From Eublepharis macularius (lineage: Eukaryota > Chordata > Lepidosauria > Squamata > Eublepharidae): a stretch of DNA of 64,000 nucleotides. This document shows positions 24,901 to 33,900 of this stretch, piece by piece (within the stretch, counting starts at the first letter, position 1; each line of letters begins with the position of its first letter). The notes under the pieces were generated by a model, which saw only the letters and a program-made list of their open reading frames with translations, ran no database searches and was not told the DNA's origin. The translations under genes and the position numbers were made by a program. Where the stretch lies: positions 31,315,001-31,379,000 of the forward strand of contig NC_072807.1 in assembly GCF_028583425.1 (NCBI RefSeq), read 5' to 3'.

Positions 24901-27900
24901 CAAAATCTCTGTCCTTGTTTCTCTGCAGCTTCAGCAGAAACTGCTCATATTTAGATGCCCCATGAGGACTATAAACTTGATTTTTAAAAATTAAAATTAT
25001 GGTGGGAAAGGTGGGAATTAAATTGCATCTTGAACATGCTGGCTGAGGAAGGGATGTTTGATGGTACAAACACAAACACACAAACACACAGAGACTCCCT
25101 CTCTCCCTCATCAGTACATAATATGAGTGCTAAAAATCTCTGAAGCAAGCTTTCTGTAAGTTCCAAAAATTCCAAAAGAGTTTTGATTCTAGTAACAGTT
25201 ATTTTTTTTTCTGTTAAAAACTGATTACGGATTTTTTAAATCCACAATACAGCTATTCAAAAATTGACATTATTTGAAAAATAAAACAGCAACATCACTA
25301 CTCAATGAATCAGTTGTTTAAACTGGCTGCTCTTGGCACCTAAAAGACATCGTGGAAGGCACCAGTGAATGTCTCTGGAAAGCTTATTCCATAACTGGGT
25401 GCCATCACTAAGAAGGCCTTGCCTCGGGACGCCACATATCTTATCTCTGATACCCAAAGCAAGGCCTCCAATGATGTTCTCAGTGGTTGGGCAGGTTCAT
25501 ATAAGAGCAGGTGATCCTTTACTTATCATCTTGTGCTGTGCAACCGCCTCTGCTGCAAAATGAAAAAGAACCCAAGTCAAGGCCCCTCTAAAACAAGGCT
25601 AACTATTTTGTGTTCTTTATCCCTAGGTTGCCAAAAACTCGAAACCAGCCTTTTTCACTACCTACAACACACCGCAACTTCCAGATGCTGGAATGGTCAA
25701 AGAAACTAACCAGATAGCTGGCTACCTCACATTAAGGGAAGAATCCCCCATAGAGCCAGAGACCAAATGGCCCAAGGAGAGGTCCAGTCCCAGTCCAGAG
25801 ATCCAAGAGCCAAGCGTGGTGGTGGTAAGCCAGGAAGGTAACCAGTATAGCCCAGGGACTTCCTCGAACCCCCCAACTCTTTCCCTTGATGTTACACAGC
25901 CCAGTGGGGAAGAGCACCTACTTTTGGAAGAAGAGGTGGAGACGTATGCTCCAGTTTTTGGAAGAGATGAAAATCAGCACAGACTATCTCCAAATCATGG
26001 GAGTAAGGAGACGGCTACTGCTGGTTTTCTGCCCCAGAGAGCTGATCTCGAGACTAGACCGATACGTTGTTTGGACCAGAGTGTCCCTCAGACTGAAGCA
26101 GCGACCAGTGGAAAGCAAGAAGAGGCGTTTGAATTGCTGAGGGATGATGGGCCCGACCTGAAAATGGATTTGGGCCTTGAAGAGGAGAGGATGGTGTCAG
26201 CCAGACCACTGCTGATTCCCGAGGCTCCTCTAGAACCTCCTGTTCATTGCCAGGATGTTCTGGAAAAGCCACCTTCAAGTCCCCCAGTGGCGATACCTCG
26301 GGTGTTCCATGGACCTCAAGCGCCTTCTCCTGTCAAAGATGACCTCACTGAGAGGAGCCAATCAGTGGCCAGTTTGCTGAGGGATGTGAAGAGAGATCTG
26401 GACTCTTGGCAGCCAGTGAGGACTGCGCCTTCGGAACCAGCCCAGCAAGTGGATAGAATGTCCATAGAAGGGAGTCACATCAAGGAATCGCTCTCCACTC
26501 CTCAGATGGACGAAGAAGATCAGCAGAAGGCTTTATCTCTTGGCCAGAAACTGGAGATGAGTGTGAGGGAAGGGGAGAGAACAGCCTCAAGCACTCCTTT
26601 AGCGCAGGATTCACCACAGCCAGAGACTGCGATGGAGGAGGATGAAATCCCGGATAAGAAACAGCAGAAGAATCTGGTGACTTCCTTGAAAAATTATTTG
26701 CTCCTTCTCTTAAAGATGACCTCAGAGTCGGATAAAAGCAAGGAGAGTCCGAAGCAGGAAACCAAGGCGGTGGAGGAAAGGACTCCCCCCACTGCTCTTC
26801 CAAGGCACGTCACAGATGTGGGTATTGCTGGGCTAACCCCCAGAACCTCAAGGAAGATCTTTGAACGGGTTGAAAACAACCAACTCTTCCAGAGTGCAGA
26901 GAGCCTGCAACTGACTCCCAAGACTTCCCGGAGGCTCACCGGAATGATCAATCAAGAGCTGCTTGCCTGCCAAGAAAGCCTGGTGGCTGAATCAAAAGTA
27001 GCGCCTCCTTTGCCCTGTGTGCCCGCCATTGTGGTAGGGGGTGTTTCTGTTGAGCCGACGGGGCCTCCCGGTCTGCCTCCAGAGGTTTCCAGCGAGGGGC
27101 CAGCAGCCCTACCTAGCGCTACCCCTCAGGAGCTGGCACTGGGAGCACGTCGTAAAATATTCCTGCCCAAAGCCAAGCAAGCTGATGAAATGGAAGGGGT
27201 AGCCCCAGAGGGCCAGACACTCACCAAAAAGGACAGTCCCGCCGTGTCTCCGCAGCAGAGCCGGAGGAATGCAGCTCTTTTGCAAACCCCGGTCCCAGCG
27301 CCGTCTCCTCCCGTGGAGAGGCGCTCCCCGTCCCTTGCCAGAAAGATGGCGACGTTAGAGGTTCCAAAGATATATGAGGAGACCACCGAAGAAAGTAAGA
27401 ACGTGACAGACCACGCCGTGGGAGTCCCGGAGAAACGTGAAGAGGCTCCTCCTGAAGGGCAAACAGGAGAATCCCGGAAAGCCAATGACCCATTTAAAGG
27501 TGAGAAAGATAAGGTCCAAGCAGATAGATAAAGAGACTCTGAGAGGACCAAGTGGACCATTAAGGTAGGGCAGGGGGAAGTGGTGGGGGGAACCAGCTTT
27601 TTCATCCTCTGTAAGCGTTCCTCAGTCCGAAGGAAAAGTCCCCAAGATAGTTACAGGGCATAGCCTCAGGCACGCTGCGCTAACTTTCCAGAATGCAGAA
27701 TCTGTGTGCTTTTGCAAGATAACAAGCAAAGCTCATGGGGAACCCCCTCCCTGCAAAGATTATTGGGGGAAAGTCTTTGTTTAATATAATTTTCTGGGTT
27801 CTTCCCCCATTACTTGAGGGAGAAAAGCATGGAAACTCCTCTTTTCCCCTGTTTTATTTCTCCATTTTCCTTGTCTGGGCTTTGTCATCTCTACAGAGCT

Positions 27901-30900
27901 CTCAGTATTCTACATCATGCCATTGTGCAGCAGTCCCAGTTGGCTCATCATAGAATCACAGGGTTGGAAGGGACCTCTAGGGTCATCTAGCCCAACCCCC
28001 TGCACAATGCAGAAAATCCCCAAATACCTCCCTCTTTCTGTAGCCCCACAGGTGATCCGCAAGATCCGAGCAGAGCAGTTCTCAGATGCTTCCGGCAACC
28101 TGAAACTTTGGTGTCAGTTCTTCAACATTTTGAGTGACTCAAAGCTGACCTGGTATAAAGATGAGATTCCTGTGACGGAGACCAGAAGAAGGTTAGTCGT
28201 ACATGGATTGCCTCTCTAGTGGGGAGCTCTCAGGCCTCCTGTGGTTGAAGAAGGGCTTCTCAACCCAGCGTAGCATATCCTCCAATATTTCAACCAGGAC
28301 AATAGGGACGCACTTGTAACGTCCCTACTCTCATAGCAAGGCTGAAGGTTCTCTTTGGTTTGGCATAGCAGGCTAACGTGCAATACCCTATCCTCCATTA
28401 ATTTAAATGCCATAAGGATGATTTGGGTAGAGAGACATTAGAAAACTGTATTATCAACAGTTTCAAACTTAATTTCAGCAGCTGTCGGGTGTGCAGTGGC
28501 AGGCTATGCACTGCACGATGACGTCCATGTACACACATTTACATGGATGAGCGCTGGAGACGATGTGACTCCACTCCCCATTCAGAGATTTCTTTCTAGA
28601 GACTCCAGGGAGGAAGCTGACTCTAGCAACTCATACAAAACAAAGTTTGGAAAGACATCCATCAAAAATAGGAGCAAATTAGAAGCAGTGATTTACCTGA
28701 AACCAGAAATCTGGTAAATATAGAAGTTGGAGTATGTGAAATTCTTGCCTTGTGATGTGACCTTCTTGCCTTGATTGAGAGAAACTGGTAATCCGTGTGT
28801 GTATGCACGTGCAGGTATTTTTTCAGAATTTATTTGTGACCCCAAAAAGATATTTTTGCCGTGGCAGATTTAGGAACCGTGTGGCTCATTGAAAGAGATT
28901 TCAGAAGCACCAGGGGATGCTATCTGGCAGTAGCTAAGCAACCCAGGCACAGCTTTTCTCTCCCTCCAGTGTGGCAACAGGCCTCTCTCACAGGTCCCAG
29001 TAGCAGTCACACAGAATCAAAAAAGGACCAGTAGCCTAACTCCCAGTCTATGGACATGCCCCCAAAATCAGGCTGAGAAAGACGATTGCTCTCTCCACAC
29101 CGATGTTGCTTTACTGTGCCCACTTCAAAAATTGCATATGTACTAAATGTGCACTTACTAGAAAAGTTGGCTAGAACTTCTCCTTGTCTTTCAGTACCTG
29201 CAATGCTGTTTATTACATCCTAACATTGGCTTCCTGTCTGATCCTTTCCTCCCCAGTCTTCCATTCCAATGCACCTTTTTTTTTTAAGCTGGGAGCTCCA
29301 GTTGCTGAACAATCAGCATTTCAGATCGCTTTGAATTTTTTCTATGCTCCACCTGTTGCTCAGTTCCTAGCGCTGGTGTGAAAGTTCAGGCCCCTGGAGT
29401 TGGATCAGTGTGCACTCTCTACATTTTGCTCCCTGCTGTCCTTCCCATGACTGTTGGGGGGAAGTTGTGCAGTATGTCCTGAGCTCATCTCCTAGAGGAC
29501 TCTCTTCCAGCTCGGGGGATGAAGGGCAGGCGGCCCTGGCCATCGTGCAGGTGTCCTTGAGGGACTGCGGCGTCTATCAGTGCACCATCCAGAATGAATA
29601 TGGCACCGACTCCACTGACTACCTGCTGAGTGCTGAAGGTGAGGCCTTTCCCCTCTCTGCTCTGCAGAGAAGACACTCGTGTTGCAAGGATTTGGAGCAC
29701 TTGGGATGGGTGGCAGGATTTGGGATCTGCATCTGTGTAAGATGGTCTCAAATCACAGCCAACATATGGCAACTCCGTAGGGTTTTCAAGGCAAGAGATG
29801 TTCGTAGGTGGTTTGCCATTGCTTGCCTCTGTAGTGATCTGAGCTTTCCTTGGTGATCTTCCATCCAAGTACGAACCAAGGCCAACCCTGCTTAGCTTCC
29901 GAGATCTGACAAGATTGGGCCAGCCTGGGCCATCTGCTTGTACTCATCTCAATTACATTATGCAGCATAGCATAGGTTGGTTGGACACACCTTTATTGAA
30001 CTGCACTGATTCTTCTTAGACTTGTTTGGCGGACAGCTAATCATTTATAGGGAATGGTAGGAGCTGTAGCAAAGCAGTTGATCGTAGGAGTAGGGTGCGA
30101 TCATTCTAAGGTTCAATCCTGCTAAAAGGGGCTCTTCCAGCAGGTGCTAAGAAAGGCTCTTGCCCCTGGGAGCAGACAGTTCTGGCCTAGATGGCCAGTG
30201 GCTTGACTTGGTATGAAGCAGCCACATAATTATTTATTGCATTGATTTTTATCTCCACTCTTTTCCCAAGGAGTTCAGAGAAATATACTTGAGCATCCTC
30301 CCCTTTATCCTCAGAACAGCCCTGCGAGGTAGGCTAGGACGAGAGAAAGTGACCAGCCCAAGGCCACCCTTGGACCTGTAGGGCAGAGTGGGGATTTGAA
30401 CCCAAGTCTCTTTGGTCATCATAGTCTAACTCTCTAGCCACTACCTTGTGCTGGATCCCAGCATGTGAATTGGCTGCATGCACAGGCCATGGAAGGACAG
30501 ACCATACCATAGGCCACTGGTTCACTTTATGCATGTGCCCAGATGGGCATTGGTTCTGTGCATGGCCAGCCAGCACAACAGAGAGACACATTTTTATTCC
30601 TCTTGCTCATCACAAGTTGGCTTTGCCTGGAGCAGCTGCAGGGACAAGAGCTTTCAAGAAGGAAAGAGAAGCTGGCATTTAACATAGGAATGTTCCACCA
30701 AGGAGTCCACGAGCCGAATTAACACTATACAATTGGGGAAAGGGCTCTGCCTCCCTTTCTTGTTTCTCAGTGGAAGCTTACACCTCTCTCTCTGTCTTTC
30801 TCTGTTCAGTGCTGTCAGGATATATCTCCAAAGAAGAAATAGAAGGTAAAGTGTGCCCAGGAGACAGCGTGGTGAGTCTGTGCCCTGCCAGGTAACATGG

Positions 30901-33900
30901 CCCCCCTCCCATGCGTGAACCCCACCTCCTCCTCCTGTGTAGCTGGTGTCTCATGTAAGACTTAGCAATAAAGAGGCCATGGGAGACCTGCAAGACGGAC
31001 TTCCCTTTAATGCTGAGGCTAGAGATGACAGAGAGGAAGATGCTTTGCCCCTTTCTCTTTGTAGACAAGCTTCCTGCCTCTATCCCTCGCACCCTCTCTT
31101 CCTCCAGGCGGCCTTCTTTCACCCTTCCAACCTGGTCTGAATAGAAGCCTTCCTTCAGGAGTGTGCAGTGCACGGGCCTTCCCCACTGATATTTCTGTCT
31201 CCCTCTCTTTCCATCTCCCTCCTTTCCATCGCAAGTTATGATCATGGGTCCACAAACATCCTTCCCAGCTCCCCAGTGCCCAGTGCGTTCTTTATTCTGG
31301 CAAGATCCCTCGACTTTCTCCTGAGAAGAGCACATGGCTTTTCTGAACTTCGAAGCTCAGTATGACAGCGAGATGCACGGCTCTCATACCAGTCTTGGAG
31401 CCGGAGAAGAGGCCGGATGCTGCTCTGTCCAGTCATGCTGGGCCTCCAAGGCTCTAGGAGCACAGCAAGACCTTTTCTCTTTGTGAAGGGGGTGGGGAGG
31501 CCAAGGGTCTGTGGCCAGCATAAATTCTGGCTAGCCCCTGGAGGTTTGTCTTCAGCCCACCTTTCTGGTCTGGAATCCCTTAGGCTTTCTGCTGCCATCT
31601 TTGTTTGCCTCCCCATATAACTGGGCCTCTGTCCTTCCCTGTCTTCACTTACACGACTGAGCAGTGGGGCTTCCTAGTTTGCTAGGAAGAAAGTCCCTAC
31701 AATCTGTTGCCAATTAAAAAACTCCAATCTCGCCTTGATCTCTTAGTGGCCCTTCTGCCTGCCCTGCTTCCCCCCATCAGGATAAGCACCCTTTGCCTCC
31801 TGCCCTCCCTCCTCCCACATTTTCTCAGCCCCATCCCCCATGTGTTTTCTCTCTTGTGCAGCTGGCGAGGAGATTGAGATGACGCCCATGGTGTTTGCCA
31901 AAGGCCTGGCTGACTCTGGCTTCTGGGGGGACAAGTTCTTTGGCCGGATCATGGTGGAGGACCTGGAGGTGGGCCAAGGCTTCCTGCGCAAGGCATGCCG
32001 TGCCCGGGCCATTTACGGCCTGGAGCCGGTCTTTGAGTCGGGGCACACGGGCATTATCAAAATCCGCAACCTCATTGCCTTCGGTGGGCGCAGCGAGAAC
32101 ACGCTGATGGAGAGGAACTATGACATCACCATCCAGGTAGGAAGAGGGAGACACCTGGCACGTGGCCTGTCGCCATTGGCTGGAGGTAGTGCCCTCTGAG
32201 TGGCACCTCCTGTCTGTATGGCTGTCCATGCATCACAATGGGCGGGCGGGATTTGTGCTTCCTTAATAATGGTTTTCCAACCTTCCACCTCGGCTTTTTT
32301 GGAGCATCCTGTAAAAACACGTTGCTCACGTGGGAGCCCTGCTCAGCAGGCTTTGTGTCTGCTCCTGCTTGGCCTGCCCCGGGGGCTCTTGTGTCCATTG
32401 TCCATCCTTTCCTCTCCCACACCTGTTAGGTTAGGAAACGTTCCAGGAGGATAGCCCCTCTGTCTTGTCTGCTTCCTACAGGAGTGCAAAATCCAGAACT
32501 CGAGCCGAGAATACTGCAAAATCTTTGCGGCAGAGGCACGAGCCATCCCTGCCTTCGGGGCAGTGCCTGAGTAAGTGGTACCTCTGTGTCCCATGGAGCT
32601 TGGACAGCTGGTGGGCTGGGTGGGGAGGGGGCTTACTTTATTTAGAATTTTTTGATGCCATCACTCCCAGGTGCCTTATTACAAAATAAGCTAGGAAGGG
32701 TAGAGGGGAAATTACTCCTTCAACCCCACTTGGTTTTGCTAGTCAAAACTGGGTTCCCCATGCCTATATTTGCATCCTTCGGGGTCTCTGTGCATCACCT
32801 GACACTGCCCCACAGGCAACTTAACATCTGTAGCCATACAGGCAATCTGTGGCTTATGGGACGTTCTTCGTTTGTTTTTCTCCAGAAGTGGCAGTGGACA
32901 GTCCATACATAGTGATTTTTTTTCTTACAGGGCTAAGTCAGGGATATGGGACTGTGTGGCTCAGCAGGCAGAGCTCATGTTTTGAATGCAAAAAATGCCA
33001 GGCCCGATCCGTATGCTCAGGATGGAGCTGTATGTTCAGGATGGAGGGTTTCTCTACCTGAGACCCTGGATAGCCTTTGCCAGTCAGAGTAGATGATACC
33101 AAGCTTGCTGGACCCAGGGTTCAGCTCAAGAGAAAGTTACGTCTTCTAGTACATGTACAGAGGTCAGGGACCTGCTGCAAGCTGCAGCCTCCCAACATGT
33201 CCACCTGTGTCAGCACAGGAGTCTTGCACAAGTTTTGCCTTAGACTCGTGTCGAGGGGGCGGGGGGGAGAATGTCATGCATGAAATGTTTGGAGAAGCGG
33301 CTGCAACTGAGCTAGTACACTGTTCTTGCACAGAATAATCCCCGTTTACCTGATCTACCGTCCGGCCAACAATATTCCCTATGCGACCATGGAGGAGGAC
33401 TTGCCTGGCCTGTTTGAACGCTATTGTGGGCGAGAGCGAGACGGCAGCCTGGCTGCAGCCAGTGCCTCCGAGGTTGGGCACAAGTGTTGCGCCTTCCAGC
33501 ACTGGCTGTACCAGTGGACAAATGGCAACATTTTGGTGACGGATTTGGAAGGTGAGGGTTATCACTTTTGTCCTGTAGCATTTGGGGAAAGATCCCAAGG
33601 AGGGATTCCATGTGATAGCACCATCGAGGGTTAAATTTGGAAACCATGGCTTTTTGCCTCCTTGGAAAACTCAGATGCCACCATTTGGCCCTGGAATTAG
33701 GGGCTTTAAATGCCTGTGCTTTATTCTTCCTGCTGACCTCTGCAAACCTTGCTTGCTTGCTTTAATCCTCAGCCATGTCTAGAGTGTTCTATAGAGGTTA
33801 AGAATACCATATTAGCAACTGAGATACCCAGGCTCGAATTCCCACCCTTCCATAAAACCTTAGTTGGGTGATCTTGGGCCAGTCACACACTGTCAGCCTA

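Noticed and set aside
25320-25565. Degenerate coding-like stretch before ALPK3 large exon 2
   Set aside because: Looks like an old interspersed repeat, but I could not match it to a family or fix its ends.
30778-31335. 185-codon minus-strand open frame
   Set aside because: Overlaps an ALPK3 exon and intron antisense; low-complexity and without family resemblance.
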